Shown one piece after another: positions 16,902 through 26,245 of a stretch of DNA of 64,000 bases. This DNA comes from Arthrobacter sp. zg-Y769. Its GTDB lineage: Bacteria > Actinomycetota > Actinomycetes > Actinomycetales > Micrococcaceae. The notes under the pieces are model-generated. The model made no database searches and was not told the DNA's origin. It saw nothing but the letters and a program-made list of their open reading frames with translations. Location: NCBI RefSeq assembly GCF_020907405.1, contig NZ_JAJJOE010000004.1, positions 1-64,000 of the forward strand. Direction: 5' to 3'. Positions within the stretch are counted from its first letter, which is position 1; every line of letters begins with the position of its first letter. The position numbers and the translations under genes were made by a program.

Positions 16902-17579
16902 CTAGAGCGCGACGTCGTCCGCGGCCGGACCGTCGTCGCCGTAGTCCTTGAGCTCCCCGCCGCCCACGGCCTCGCCCATCCACGTCAGCAGCTGCCAGGG
17001 GCCGAGGCCGCCGCCGGGCAGCTCCTCCGCTTCCAGCACGGCAACACCGGTGTTACTCAGTGCGTTCGTGACAATAAAGTCCGGCCCCACATTCTCGGCC
17101 CGCGCAGTGGCCCAGGCCCGGATGATGGCGCCGTGGCTGAAGATTGCCGGGGACTTCAGCCCTGCGGCGGCCAGGTCCCCGATGACGGCGTCAAAACGGC
17201 CCAGTGTCTCCGCACCGTCGGGCCCGCCGGGCATCCGGACGGCGGTGTCGCCGGAAACCCAGCGGTAAACCGTCTTGAGGTAGGCAATGATCGCGTCCCG
17301 GTCGTTTCGCATCTCCAGCTCACCGGCGGACACTTCCCGCAGCCCGTCCCGGATCTGTACCGGCAGGCCGAGCGAGGCAGCCAGGGGTGCTGCGGTGAGC
17401 TGGGTGCGGACGAGGTTGGAGGCAAAAATCCCGTCGATGGGTTCGTGGCCCAGGGCTTCGGGCAGCGACGCCGCCTGTTCCCTTCCCAGCTCCGTCAGCC
17501 CCGGGCCGGGAACAGCGGTGTCGAGGAAATGCTCCACATTGGAGGGGGTCTGACCGTGGCGGATGAGTATCAGGCGCAT
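16902..17579 (-). CDS. Histidine phosphatase (phosphoglycerate-mutase-like)
   Basis: A protein of 225 aa. The N-terminal RHG motif (LILIRHGQTPSNVE) carries the phospho-accepting His. The Arg in ASNLVRTQLTA, the Glu in LREVSAGELE and the late His in SHGAIIRAW complete the active site. It is a broad phosphatase family and the substrate is unknown. It lies upstream of nothing in its direction except the yajQ terminator, and downstream of htpX on the same strand 42 bp away, so they may be co-transcribed. Confidence 0.85.
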   Translation of the reverse strand: MRLILIRHGQTPSNVEHFLDTAVPGPGLTELGREQAASLPEALGHEPIDGIFASNLVRTQLTAAPLAASLGLPVQIRDGLREVSAGELEMRNDRDAIIAYLKTVYRWVSGDTAVRMPGGPDGAETLGRFDAVIGDLAAAGLKSPAIFSHGAIIRAWATARAENVGPDFIVTNALSNTGVAVLEAEELPGGGLGPWQLLTWMGEAVGGGELKDYGDDGPAADDVAL

Positions 17580-17621
17580 GTTCGAAGCCTACTTTGTCAC
17601 CGGGGGCCGGTCAGGTTCCGG

Positions 17622-18494
17622 CTAGACGTCCAGTGCACGGCCGGCCATGCGCTCCAGCCGCTGGATGCGGTCCGCCATGGGCGGGTGGGTGGCCAGCAGG
17701 CCGCGCACGCCGGCGCGGAACGGGTTGGCAATCATCAGATGCGAGGTGTTCGCCAGCTTCTGGTCATTGGCCGGCAGCGGCGCGCGCTGCGTTCCGGTTT
17801 CCAGCTTGCGCAGGGCGGAAGCGAGCGCCAGCGGGTCATTCGTCAGCTTCGCGCCGTCTTCGTCGGCGTCGTACTCGCGGGTCCGGCCAATTGCCATCTG
17901 GATCAGCGAAGCGGCCAGCGGTGCCAGGACCGCCATGGCGATCATGGCCAGCGGGTTGGCGTTGCGCCGGTCGCCGCCGCCGAAGAAGAGCAGGAACTGT
18001 CCCAGCGAGGTAATCACGCCGGCAATGGCGGCGGCCACCGACGAGGTGAGGATGTCGCGGTTGTACACGTGCATCAGCTCATGGCCGAGCACGCCGCGCA
18101 GTTCACGCTCGTTCAGCAGCGCCAGGATGCCCTGCGTGCAGCACACCGCCGCATGCTGCGGGTTGCGGCCGGTGGCGAAGGCGTTGGGCGCCATGGTAGG
18201 CGATACGTAGAGCCGCGGCATGGGCTCGCCGGCCTGCAGCGAAAGCTCGCGGACAATGCGGTACATCTCGGGGGCCTGCGCCTCGGTAACCGGCACGGCG
18301 CGCATTGCCCTGATGGCGAGCTTGTCGCTGTTCCAGTAACTGTAGGCAGTGGTGGCAAGGCCGATCACGAGGAAGACCCAGATAAACGCCGGGCTTCCGG
18401 TTCCGCTTGAAAGCAGGGCCCCGATTCCCAGCAGCACGGCGAAAAGCACGCCGAAGAGGGCTGCGGTCTTGAGGCCGTTGAAATGTCGGTGCAC
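17622..18494 (-). CDS. htpX: HtpX-family membrane zinc metalloprotease
   Basis: A protein of 290 aa. Two N-terminal and two central membrane segments flank the zinc site HELMH (about residues 138-142, a HExxH motif) with the third ligand in [13 protein letters not shown]. It degrades damaged membrane proteins with its active site in the cytoplasm. It uses a GTG start with AAAGGA about 10 nt upstream. The sequence before the protease motif ([33 protein letters not shown]) is the family signature. Confidence 0.93.
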   Translation of the reverse strand: MHRHFNGLKTAALFGVLFAVLLGIGALLSSGTGSPAFIWVFLVIGLATTAYSYWNSDKLAIRAMRAVPVTEAQAPEMYRIVRELSLQAGEPMPRLYVSPTMAPNAFATGRNPQHAAVCCTQGILALLNERELRGVLGHELMHVYNRDILTSSVAAAIAGVITSLGQFLLFFGGGDRRNANPLAMIAMAVLAPLAASLIQMAIGRTREYDADEDGAKLTNDPLALASALRKLETGTQRAPLPANDQKLANTSHLMIANPFRAGVRGLLATHPPMADRIQRLERMAGRALDV

Positions 18495-18590
18495 GGGTAC
18501 AAGGTCCTTTCACACGGGCCCCTTAGGGCAGTTCGAATCCATATACTTCAACGTTTAACTCCGCAGGACTGTTCCGGATTCCGCGGCGGC

Positions 18591-19862
18591 TCAGGGCTCG
18601 GGATGCTGGGCGTCGTACCGGGCGAACCGTGGCTGGGTGCGTGCCAGCACCGCAACCAGGGCCAGGCAGATCAGTCCGCCAAACACTGCCGCCCACCCCT
18701 CCCCGACCAGGGAGGCGTCCATGCCCGCCACCAGGTCCCCCAGCCGCGGCCCGCCTGCCACCACCACCACGAACACACCCTGCAGCCTGCCGCGCATGGC
18801 ATCGGGGGTGGCGGACTGCAGGATGGTGGACCGGAAGACGCCGCTGATGGAATCGGCAATCCCGGCGCAGGCCATCGCCGCGGCCGCCGGGATCAGCCAC
18901 CGGGACGGGACCGCGCCGTCGTTGTGTCCGGCCAGGACCACCACGACGCCGAATGCCGTCACCGACAGCCCCCAGGCGGCAACGGACCAGAGCACCGCCA
19001 GGCCCTGTCGGCGCACCAGCCCGAGCGGCCCGGAAAACAGCCCGGCGAGGAAGGCACCCACGGCGGTGGCCGCCAGCAGCACACCCACCGTGGTCGCGCC
19101 GCCGCCGAGCATCAGCGCCCCGATGGCCGGAAGCAGCGCACGCGGCTGGGCAAACACCATGGCGCACAGGTCCACCACAAAGGTCATGCGGATATTGGGC
19201 CGGGTGCCCAGGAACCGGAATCCCTCCAGCACGGACCCCAGCCCGGCCTTCTGCACCTTGCCCACCGGCGGCATGGGTGCCAGCCGGTACAGCGCCCACA
19301 TGGCGGCAGTGAAGGTAACCACGTCGATGGTGTAGGTCCACCCGTAGCCCACCCGGGCCACCAGCACCCCGGCCAGCAGCGGCCCCGCAGTCATGGCCAG
19401 GCCGAAGGTCATCATGCTCAGCGCATTGGCGGCAGGCAGCAGCTCGGGGCGGACCAGGCGGGGAATGATGGCGCTGCGCGCCGGCTGGTTCAGCCCGCCC
19501 GCGCCGGCGTTGACTGCCACGAGGAAGTACAGCAGCCAGACGTTGCCCACCCCGGCCCAGGCCTGGGCTGCTATCCCGATGGTGCTCAGCCAAAGCAGTC
19601 CCGACGAGAACAGTGCCACCTTGCGCCTGTCGTACGCGTCCACCACGGATCCGCCGTACAGTCCGGCCAGGACCAGCGGAACCAGGCCTACCAGGCCCAG
19701 CAGCCCGACATTGAAACTCGACTCCGTCAGTTCGTAGACTTCCAGGCTGACCGCCACGAGAGTGAGCTGCGTGCCGACGGCGGAGAGCGCCGTTCCGGTC
19801 CAGAGCCGGCGGAATTCGGGGCTTTCGCGCAGTGGGGTGAGGTCAGCGAGCAGTCTTGGCAC
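18591..19862 (-). CDS. MFS transporter (EntS-like exporter branch)
   Basis: A protein of 423 aa with 12 predicted membrane segments and a GTG start. The N-terminal RLWTGTALSAVGTQLTLVAVSLEVYELT and VVDAYDRRKV (MFS loop 2-3 motif) place it in the branch containing enterobactin exporter EntS and macrolide-type efflux proteins. The substrate is unknown. It stands alone between htpX and a divergent hydrolase gene. Identification as an MFS protein is firm; an export role is inferred. Confidence 0.85.
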   Translation of the reverse strand: MPRLLADLTPLRESPEFRRLWTGTALSAVGTQLTLVAVSLEVYELTESSFNVGLLGLVGLVPLVLAGLYGGSVVDAYDRRKVALFSSGLLWLSTIGIAAQAWAGVGNVWLLYFLVAVNAGAGGLNQPARSAIIPRLVRPELLPAANALSMMTFGLAMTAGPLLAGVLVARVGYGWTYTIDVVTFTAAMWALYRLAPMPPVGKVQKAGLGSVLEGFRFLGTRPNIRMTFVVDLCAMVFAQPRALLPAIGALMLGGGATTVGVLLAATAVGAFLAGLFSGPLGLVRRQGLAVLWSVAAWGLSVTAFGVVVVLAGHNDGAVPSRWLIPAAAAMACAGIADSISGVFRSTILQSATPDAMRGRLQGVFVVVVAGGPRLGDLVAGMDASLVGEGWAAVFGGLICLALVAVLARTQPRFARYDAQHPEP

Positions 19863-19982
19863 CAGAGCAGTCTAGGGTCCCGCCGGCTCGGATCCGGGCC
19901 GCCACACGCGCACGGCAATAGAAAGCATGCTTAGGATGGGACGATATCGATTCGCCCGCATCCCGCCGAAGGAGTAGCCGCC

Positions 19983-20726
19983 GTGTTTACCCGCAACGTT
20001 GCCGATGGAATCCACCGCCTTGAGCATGCCCATGTGAACGTTTACCTGGTCGAGGACGACGACGGTGTGGCAGTGATCGACGCCGGCCTGCCGGGGATGT
20101 GGCCGCACCTGACCGGCGCGCTGGACGAGCTGGGCTACGGCCCCGGCGATATCCGTGCCCTGGTGCTCACGCATGCGCATTTCGACCATGTGGGAACTGC
20201 TGCCCGGCTGCGGCAGGAGTACCGCACGCCCATTCTGGTGCACACCGCCGACCGGTACATTGCCGCACACCCCTACCGCTACCGGCACGAGACCAACCGG
20301 TTCCTGTATCCGCTGCGCTATCCCAAGTCGGTCCCCGTCCTGGGCGCAATGACCCTCGCCGGAGCGCTGAACGTGCGCGGAGTGACCGATGTGCACAGCC
20401 TGACCACGGATTCCGGCGACGCCCTGCCGGGCAGGCCGCGGATCCTGTACACGCCCGGACATACCGCCGGGCACGTGGCGCTGCACTATCCGGACCGCGG
20501 CACCCTCATCAGCGGCGACTCCCTGGTTACCCTCGATCCCTACACCGGCGCCAAAGGACCGCAGATCGTTTCCGGTGCGGCCACGGCCGACAGCACCCAG
20601 GCGCTCGCCTCGCTGTCCCTGCTGGCCGAGGCCAACGCGCCGTTGCTGCTCACCGGCCACGGGGAGCCGTGGCGGGACGGTTCGGCAGCTGCCGTGGAAC
20701 AGGCGCTTGCCCGCGGGGCTTCCTAG
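19983..20726 (+). CDS. Metallo-beta-lactamase-fold hydrolase
   Basis: A protein of 247 aa with the zinc motif THAHFDHVG, a later His in TPGHTAGHVALH, Asp in ISGDSL and His in LLTGHGEPW. It is a two-metal hydrolase of the glyoxalase II/lactonase-like group. GTG start with AAGGAG 8-9 nt upstream. The substrate is not known. It is convergent with the alpha/beta hydrolase gene, and the 3' ends overlap by 4 bp. Confidence 0.85.
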   Translation: MFTRNVADGIHRLEHAHVNVYLVEDDDGVAVIDAGLPGMWPHLTGALDELGYGPGDIRALVLTHAHFDHVGTAARLRQEYRTPILVHTADRYIAAHPYRYRHETNRFLYPLRYPKSVPVLGAMTLAGALNVRGVTDVHSLTTDSGDALPGRPRILYTPGHTAGHVALHYPDRGTLISGDSLVTLDPYTGAKGPQIVSGAATADSTQALASLSLLAEANAPLLLTGHGEPWRDGSAAAVEQALARGAS

Positions 20727-21472
20727 GCTGTCCCGCCCCGGGGCCCGGCGTCGTCGAGTTCCTGCTCCAGCACGTCGAGCAGCCGGGAGTCACCGATGGG
20801 TCGGAAGTGGCCCATGCTCTGCAGCTGGATGTTCCGCGCTCCGGCCAGGTGGCTTCCGGCCGGAATATGCGGGTCAAAGCTGCTGTAGACGGAGGTGATC
20901 CGGGCGTTTACGTCCTCGTTGCGCAGCAGCCGGCGCAGGAACGGGTCCCGCGGTGAGAAGGCACGGATCGAGGCGAGCGGAAACAGGTTGGCATAGACCG
21001 AGCCGGAGAAGGGCGTGTTGACGGCAATCATGCGGTCCACCCGCGCCCCGCCGTCCGGCAGGGTCATCAGGTGCTTGCCGATCAGGCCGCCCTTGCTGTG
21101 CGCCAGCACCAGGACGCCCTGCAGGTTCTGTTCCTGAAGATAGCGTTCCACCAGCACGGCCATGTCCTTGACCGCACCCCGGTTGTAGCCCAGCGGGGCC
21201 ACGGTGTGCACCGGATGTCCGCGCTCGTAAAGGTAATCGGCCAGCGGACGCAGGAACTGCCAGTTCTCGTAGACGCCGGGGATCAGCACCACCGGAGCCC
21301 GCACCTCGCCTTCCGGATGCAGGTACGCCGCAGGGTCCCGCCGGAAGACGAAACCGTGCACCTGCCAGTACGCCACGTAGAGATAGTCCGAGGCCCAGCC
21401 CCGCCCCTGGCGCGCCCACCGGAAGATCCGCCCCTGCCTGCGCGGACGGACCCCCGGGCGTGGAGAGGTCAC
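20723..21472 (-). CDS. Alpha/beta-hydrolase (lipase-like)
   Basis: A protein of about 249 aa. I place the start at GTG 21472 (V/M-T-S-P-R-P), whose GTGA overlaps the stop of the upstream hydrolase; the longer frame upstream is antisense-like, low-complexity sequence. VLIPGVYENWQFLRPLADYLYERGH gives the oxyanion region. LAHSKGGLIGKH carries the nucleophile Ser, with a lysine rather than the usual residue after it. SSFDPHIPAGS has the Asp. The C-terminal QSMGHFRPI gives the His. This resembles triacylglycerol lipase-like hydrolases. It is coupled to another alpha/beta hydrolase. Confidence 0.8.
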   Translation of the reverse strand: MTSPRPGVRPRRQGRIFRWARQGRGWASDYLYVAYWQVHGFVFRRDPAAYLHPEGEVRAPVVLIPGVYENWQFLRPLADYLYERGHPVHTVAPLGYNRGAVKDMAVLVERYLQEQNLQGVLVLAHSKGGLIGKHLMTLPDGGARVDRMIAVNTPFSGSVYANLFPLASIRAFSPRDPFLRRLLRNEDVNARITSVYSSFDPHIPAGSHLAGARNIQLQSMGHFRPIGDSRLLDVLEQELDDAGPRGGTA

Positions 21473-22257
21473 TGGACAGCGGCCGCCGTGCGCAGCAGGG
21501 CAGCGGTTTCCTTGGGACGGGTGTACATCATCACGTGCGGCTGTCCGGGGATTTCCGCCGTCACCGCACCGGGGCGGGCAAGAGCCAGACGGGCCAGCCA
21601 GTCGGCACGGACCACCGGATCCTTGCCGCCGCGGACCAGCAGGACCGGCGGCTTCACCTCTCCGATCCGTTCCTCGAGCCGGTGGCGGATCATCACGGGC
21701 AGCGTGGACAGGTACCAGCGGGGGCCGGCACGCAGGTAATCGGTAACCAGGATGTAGTTGACCGCCGGCGGTTCGCCCAGGCAGTCCTGCAGCAGCCGCA
21801 GCGCCTGCAGCGGGGCCGAGCGCTCGGCGTCGTTGATGGTTGGTCCCAGCAGGACCACTGAGGAGGCAGCCTTCGGGGCGGCGAGCGCCATTTCCACCAC
21901 CACCTGGCAGCCCATGGAGTGACCCACCCACTGCGCCCCGTGAATCCCGGCGGCATCGAGGGCCTGCACGGCGATACGCCCGAAATCCTCCATCTGCAGC
22001 TGAGTGCGCGGTTTCTTGGTGGTGCCGAACCCGGGAAGTTCCAGCGTGTGCACAATCGAGGTGCGCGCCAGTTCCCAGATCAGCGGGCCGTAGTACCGCT
22101 CCGAAGCGCCGATCCCGTGCACCAGGACCACCTCGCTGCGGTTCTGCGGCCAGTCGGGCGTTCCGGCGTCGTCAAAGCGCCGGTAGGTGCGGATATCCAC
22201 CTGCGCGTCCCCTACCGTTATCCGCTGGTATCCGGTTCGAACTTCTGCTGCCGGCAC
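21469..22257 (-). CDS. Alpha/beta-hydrolase fold esterase
   Basis: A protein of 262 aa (GTG start). HGIGASERYYGPLIWELA is the oxyanion loop, VGHSMGCQVVVEMAL the nucleophile elbow (G-H-S-M-G), LLVRGGKDPVVRADW the Asp region and IPGQPHVMMYTRP the catalytic His. The substrate is unknown. It overlaps the following hydrolase by 4 bp (ATGA-type GTGA junction), so the two hydrolases are made together. Confidence 0.85.
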   Translation of the reverse strand: MPAAEVRTGYQRITVGDAQVDIRTYRRFDDAGTPDWPQNRSEVVLVHGIGASERYYGPLIWELARTSIVHTLELPGFGTTKKPRTQLQMEDFGRIAVQALDAAGIHGAQWVGHSMGCQVVVEMALAAPKAASSVVLLGPTINDAERSAPLQALRLLQDCLGEPPAVNYILVTDYLRAGPRWYLSTLPVMIRHRLEERIGEVKPPVLLVRGGKDPVVRADWLARLALARPGAVTAEIPGQPHVMMYTRPKETAALLRTAAAVQ

Positions 22258-22330
22258 TGTGCCTCCGCTTGGTGTTCCGATAAGTCGATCTAGGCCCAGC
22301 GTACCCGGGGCGCGGACAAGTTAGGCGATC

Positions 22331-22355
22331 CTTATTATGAATAACTCAGAATAAG
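22331..22355 (+). promoter_or_regulatory. Fur/PerR-type operator upstream of fur-catalase
   Basis: CTTATTATGAA (22331-22341), a TAA spacer, and CTCAGAATAAG (22345-22355) form an AT-rich inverted repeat (9 of 11 positions paired) placed directly before the Fur-type gene. Actinobacterial FurA/CatR regulators bind such sites in front of their own gene and the linked catalase. The peroxide response is inferred. Confidence 0.75.
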
Positions 22356-22361
22356 AATAGG

Positions 22362-22823
22362 ATGATGAACATGACCGGAACAGCAGCACCAGAGGAGGCC
22401 ACCGCCAGGTGGACCGCTGAACTGCGCACCCACGGCCGCCGGGTCACCAAACAGCGGCTGGCCGTGCTCCGCGCCGTCGACGCCGCACCGCACTCGGTGG
22501 CGGACGACGTCGTTGCCGCCGTCCGCGCAGAGCTCCCGGACATTTCGCTGCAGTCCGTTTATGTTGTCCTGGCGGACCTCACCGAAACCGGCCTGCTGCG
22601 GAAGATCGAAACCCCCGACTCTCCGGCCCGGTACGAGACCCGTGTGAATGACAACCACCATCACGCGGTCTGCACCGGCTGCGGACGGATCGAGGACGTG
22701 GACTGCGCCGTCGGCCACGCCCCCTGTCTGACCCCCGGAGATACCCACGGCATGACCATCCAGATTGCGGATGTGCTCTACCGGGGGCTCTGCACCGACT
22801 GCGCCGCCGCAGCCGCGTCCTAG
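22362..22823 (+). CDS. Fur/PerR-family peroxide or metal regulator
   Basis: A protein of about 153 aa. The N-terminal winged helix (RRVTKQRLAVLRAVDAAPHSVADDVVAAVRAELPDISLQSVYVVLADLTETGLL) and the DNHHHAVCTGCGRIEDVDC metal region with CxxC are the Fur family signature, with a second CxxC-like pair near the C-terminus (LCTDCAA). Linkage to catalase points to a PerR/CatR-type H2O2 sensor. Three ATGs occur close together; the third (22371) has AGGA at proper spacing and may be the real start. It lies 51 bp upstream of catalase, with a palindrome in front. Confidence 0.9.
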   Translation: MMNMTGTAAPEEATARWTAELRTHGRRVTKQRLAVLRAVDAAPHSVADDVVAAVRAELPDISLQSVYVVLADLTETGLLRKIETPDSPARYETRVNDNHHHAVCTGCGRIEDVDCAVGHAPCLTPGDTHGMTIQIADVLYRGLCTDCAAAAAS

Positions 22824-22874
22824 CCCGCCCCGAACCCCCTAGACCTTTTTGCCAGCACCAGAGAAAGAACAAGT

Positions 22875-24365
22875 ATGTCTAACTTCACCACCACGCAGAC
22901 CGGTACCCCGGTTGCCAGCGACGCCCATTCGCTGAGCACCGGTGCCGACGGCGCCATTGCCCTTCACGACCGTTACCTGGTCGAGAAGCTGGCGCAGTTC
23001 AACCGGGAGCGCATTCCGGAGCGCATCGTGCACGCCAAGGGCGGCGGCGCATTCGGTGAGTTCGTAGTCACCGAGGATGTCTCCAAGTACACGCGTGCCG
23101 CTGTTTTCCAGCCCGGCACCGTCACCGAAACCGTCCAGCGGTTCTCCTCCGTTGCCGGTGAAATGGGTTCCCCCGACACCTGGCGCGACGTACGCGGCTT
23201 CGCGATGCGTTTCTACACCACCGAGGGCAACTACGACATCGTCGGCAACAACACCCCGGTGTTCTTCATCCGCGACGGCATCAAGTTCCCGGACTTCATC
23301 CACTCGCAGAAGCGCCTGCCGGGCTCCGGCCTGCGCGATGCCGACATGCAGTGGGACTTCTGGACCAACTCCCCCGAGTCCGCCCACCAGGTCACGTACC
23401 TGATGGGTGACCGCGGCCTGCCGACGTCGTGGCGTGAAATGCCCGGCTTCGGTTCGCACACCTACCAGTGGATCAACGCCGCCGGCGAGCGCTTCTGGGT
23501 GAAGTACCACTTCACGTCCAACCAGGGCAACCATGAAATCACCGGTGCCGAGGCTGAAAAGATTGCCGGCGCCGACGCTGACTACTACCGCCGGGACCTG
23601 TACGAGGCCATCGAGGCCGGCAACTTCCCGTCCTGGGACCTGCACGTGCAGGTCATGCCGTACGAGGATGCCAAGACGTACCGGTTCAACCCGTTCGACC
23701 TGACCAAGGTCTGGCCGCACGCGGACTACCCGCTGATCAAGGTGGGTACCCACACCCTGAACCGCAACCCGGAGAACTTCTTCGCGCAGATCGAACAGGT
23801 TGCCCTGTCCCCCGCGAACCTGGTTCCCGGCATCGACGCTAGCCCGGACAAGATGCTGATGGCCCGCATCTTCTCCTACCCGGACGCCCAGCGTTACCGC
23901 ATCGGCGCCAACTACAACCTGCTGCCGGTCAACGCACCGAAGGCTCCGGTTAACAACTACTCGCAGGACGGCGCCATGCGCTTCTCCTACAACTCCCCGG
24001 AAACCCCGGTCTACGCTCCGAACACGCTGGGCGGCCCCGCGGCCGACGCAGCGCTGGCCGGCTCGGGCAGCTGGGAGAACGACGGCGCACTGGTGCGTTC
24101 CGCCGCGACCCTGCACTCCGAGGACAGCGACTTCGGCCAGGCCGGCACGCTGTACCGCGAGGTTTACGACGACGCCGCCAAGCAGCGTTTCCTGGAAACC
24201 ATCACCGGTGCCATCTCCGGTGTGAAGCGTCCGCACATCCGCGAAGCTGCGATCCAGTACTGGACCAACGTTGACGCGGTCCTGGGCGAGAAGCTGCGCC
24301 TCTCCCTGGCACAGGGCGAGACCACGGCCAACGAAAAGGCCGAGTTCGTCGGCGTTGCCGAGTAA
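22875..24365 (+). CDS. katA: Monofunctional catalase (heme)
   Basis: A catalase of 496 aa that splits H2O2. The distal His is in [14 protein letters not shown] (H53), the distal Asn in DIVGNN (N125/N126) and the heme Tyr in [14 protein letters not shown] (Y335). [17 protein letters not shown] is the clade-typical block. The length matches small-subunit catalases. It sits directly behind the Fur-type regulator and an AT-rich operator, and has a strong terminator after it. Confidence 0.96.
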   Translation: MSNFTTTQTGTPVASDAHSLSTGADGAIALHDRYLVEKLAQFNRERIPERIVHAKGGGAFGEFVVTEDVSKYTRAAVFQPGTVTETVQRFSSVAGEMGSPDTWRDVRGFAMRFYTTEGNYDIVGNNTPVFFIRDGIKFPDFIHSQKRLPGSGLRDADMQWDFWTNSPESAHQVTYLMGDRGLPTSWREMPGFGSHTYQWINAAGERFWVKYHFTSNQGNHEITGAEAEKIAGADADYYRRDLYEAIEAGNFPSWDLHVQVMPYEDAKTYRFNPFDLTKVWPHADYPLIKVGTHTLNRNPENFFAQIEQVALSPANLVPGIDASPDKMLMARIFSYPDAQRYRIGANYNLLPVNAPKAPVNNYSQDGAMRFSYNSPETPVYAPNTLGGPAADAALAGSGSWENDGALVRSAATLHSEDSDFGQAGTLYREVYDDAAKQRFLETITGAISGVKRPHIREAAIQYWTNVDAVLGEKLRLSLAQGETTANEKAEFVGVAE

Positions 24366-24389
24366 CTTCAGCACCCTTTAGACAGTGCA

Positions 24390-24417
24390 GCGGCCGGTCC
24401 CTTCGGGGGCCGGCCGC
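24390..24417 (+). terminator. Catalase terminator
   Basis: GCGGCCGGTCCC (24390-24401), a TTCG tetraloop, and GGGGCCGGCCGC (24406-24417) give a 12-bp stem with one T-G wobble, a very stable hairpin 25 nt after the stop codon. Confidence 0.85.
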
Positions 24418-24461
24418 TTGTGCGTTCGGGGATGTCCTGCTGCCGGTTGGGGTTTCTGCTG

Positions 24462-24531
24462 CCGGTTTGGGAAACTGCTGCCACGGCGCACTGCAGCAAT
24501 CTCCCATACCGGTCGGATTTTCCCAAACCGG
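24462..24531. repeat. Inverted repeat between convergent katA and crtEb
   Basis: CCGGTTTGGGA (24462-24472) and TCCCAAACCGG (24521-24531) are perfect inverted copies, 48 bp apart, and CTGCTGCCGGTT is also directly repeated nearby. It could form a long-loop structure that ends the carotenoid operon transcript. Confidence 0.45.
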
Positions 24532-24594
24532 AGCAAACCGCGGTCCGCGCCCCGCACCGCCCGCCGCGCCCCTCCACCGCGAGGGATAGGCAGG

Positions 24595-25482
24595 TTACCG
24601 GGACGGCCAGTACCAGATGATCAGCATGGTCACGAGGAAGCCGGTGAGGAAGTTCAGCTTCAGGAACCGTTTCCAACCGGCATTGGCCGCCGCGGAGCCG
24701 GCGTCGGTGATCCGCAGGAACGGAACCAGGTTGAGGAGATAGGGCAGGGCCAGCAGGCAGCCCAGGACCGCCGGCCACGGGATGAAGAGCATCAGCAGCC
24801 CCGCAGCCAGGTACGCCGCTGCGGCCAGCCACACCACGGGCCGCGCACCCAGCACCGTGGCAATGGAGCCGATGCCGCCCTCCCGGTCCGGGACCACGTC
24901 CTGCACCGCGCCGAAGGCCTGGCTCGCCATCCCCCAGAGGAAGAACGCACCCAGCACTGCCCACAGCCCCGGCGTGAAGACCGCGCCGGCCAGGACCAGT
25001 CCGTATACGGCGGGACTGACGAAGTGCGTGCTGGACGTCACCGAATCGAGGAAGGGGCGTTCCTTGAACCGCAGCCCGGGGGCGCTGTACGCAATCACCG
25101 CAAAGACGCTGACCGCCAGCACCAGCCAGGACAGCGGGCTTCCGAGCAGGACCAGGGCGAGCAGGAAAGGCACATTCGTAATGGCCGCCGCCCATAGCGT
25201 GGTGCGGTGGAAGCCGCGGTCCAATACGGCTCCTTCCACTCCCCCTTTGCGTGGATTATGCAGATCCGACTCGTAGTCGAAAACGTCATTGATGCCGTAC
25301 ATCGCCAGGTTGTAGGGAACCAGGAAGTAGAGGGTTCCGATCACCCAGGCCAGGTCAATCCGGCCGGTGGTGAGCAGGTATGCCGCAGCGAACGGATAGG
25401 CGGTGTTGACCCAGGAAAGGGGCCGCGAGGACACCAGCAGCATCCGCAGGGTGCCCCTTGTTCCGGTGGCGGCGGGGTTCAC
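24595..25482 (-). CDS. crtEb: Lycopene elongase (C50 carotenoid prenyltransferase, UbiA family)
   Basis: A membrane prenyltransferase of about 295 aa that adds dimethylallyl units to lycopene to give flavuxanthin-type C50 carotenoids. The first Asp-rich motif NDVFDYESD and the second DVVPDREGG are clear, and eight or so membrane segments follow. GTG start with AAGGAG 6 nt before it; it overlaps the crtYf stop by 4 bp. It is last in the crt operon, as in Corynebacterium and Micrococcus. The family match is strong; the exact product depends on the cyclase. Confidence 0.92.
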   Translation of the reverse strand: MNPAATGTRGTLRMLLVSSRPLSWVNTAYPFAAAYLLTTGRIDLAWVIGTLYFLVPYNLAMYGINDVFDYESDLHNPRKGGVEGAVLDRGFHRTTLWAAAITNVPFLLALVLLGSPLSWLVLAVSVFAVIAYSAPGLRFKERPFLDSVTSSTHFVSPAVYGLVLAGAVFTPGLWAVLGAFFLWGMASQAFGAVQDVVPDREGGIGSIATVLGARPVVWLAAAAYLAAGLLMLFIPWPAVLGCLLALPYLLNLVPFLRITDAGSAAANAGWKRFLKLNFLTGFLVTMLIIWYWPSR

Positions 25483-25829
25483 GGCTGCTCCTTGGGGTTC
25501 GGTTTCGGACGTACGGGACCGGGGCCGGGGGCGCGTCCGGGCAGCAGTACCCAGAGCGCGGGAAGCAGCAGGACGGCCGCCAGCGGGTACGCAAAGTCCT
25601 CCAGCGGAGCGGCGCCGGCAAAGGCTCCGGAAATACGGTCCTCGTTGTACCAGAAGAGGCCCACGCGGATCATGAGATTGTCGAAGACCGCTGTCAGTGC
25701 CAGCAGGACGACGGCGGTAACGGCTGCCGCGGCCGCAAAGTGCTGCGGGCGGTTCCGGCGCAGCAGGACCGTTGCGCAGGACAGCGCCGCGGGGACGAGG
25801 AAGAAGGCATTGAGGGTCCAGTAGGTCAC
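25479..25829 (-). CDS. crtYf: C50 carotenoid cyclase subunit (CrtYf-like)
   Basis: A protein of about 116 aa with three membrane helices, a lycopene-cyclase-domain subunit. The motif FDNLMIRVGLFWYNEDRISGAFAGAAPLEDFAYPL is typical: it includes PLEDF, the half-site acidic motif shared with fungal and archaeal-type cyclases. GTG start (M-T-Y-W-T-L-N-A) overlaps the crtYe stop. With CrtYe it makes the heterodimeric cyclase that closes the rings of the C50 carotenoid. Epsilon versus gamma ring type cannot be told here. Confidence 0.88.
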   Translation of the reverse strand: MTYWTLNAFFLVPAALSCATVLLRRNRPQHFAAAAAVTAVVLLALTAVFDNLMIRVGLFWYNEDRISGAFAGAAPLEDFAYPLAAVLLLPALWVLLPGRAPGPGPVRPKPNPKEQP

Positions 25830-26245
25830 TGCTGCGTCCTCTCCGCCGGCCTGCTCCCCGCGGGCGGCCCGCCGGCACGGTTCTCGGCTCGGCTCCCATT
25901 TCGGCTTCCGGCCCGGCTCCCGGCCCGGCCGGTGAATCTGCCGGCGATTAGACGCACCAGGCCGAAGACCACCATGGTCAGGTAACAAAGGAAGGCCAGG
26001 AAAAAGATCTCCTCCACCGGCAGGTGCGGTGCCAGGGTCAGGCCCAGCATGAACGGAGTCTCTCCCCTGTAGAAGATGTCGGAACCGATGCCGGCCAGGT
26101 CCCAGCCGGTGAAGAACGCCACCCCTACCGCCAGCACTACGGCGGCCCGCCGTGCGTCGGCAAAGAAGAACAGCCGGAACCGGTGGTCCAGCAGCGCCAT
26201 GCAGCCCAGGGACAACAGCAGGAAAAGCAGGTAGAGGATCCCCAT
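25826..26245 (-). CDS. crtYe: C50 carotenoid cyclase subunit (CrtYe-like)
   Basis: A protein of about 139 aa. Three membrane segments include the paired-subunit motif SDIFYRGETPFMLGLTLAPHLPVEEIFFL with PVEE, the partner of PLED in CrtYf. The ATG overlaps the crtI stop by one base (TGATG). Beyond the conserved core the C-terminus is a hydrophilic Gly/Ser/Arg repeat (AGSRAGSRNGSR), unusual for this subunit. The long upstream frame is antisense-like repeat sequence of crtI, so I used the internal ATG. Confidence 0.87.
   Translation of the reverse strand: MGILYLLFLLLSLGCMALLDHRFRLFFFADARRAAVVLAVGVAFFTGWDLAGIGSDIFYRGETPFMLGLTLAPHLPVEEIFFLAFLCYLTMVVFGLVRLIAGRFTGRAGSRAGSRNGSRAENRAGGPPAGSRPAERTQQ

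Noticed and set aside
22839-24374. Minus-strand open frame opposite catalase (about 510 codons)
   Set aside because: The catalase on the other strand has full active-site motifs; the antisense frame is a codon-bias effect.
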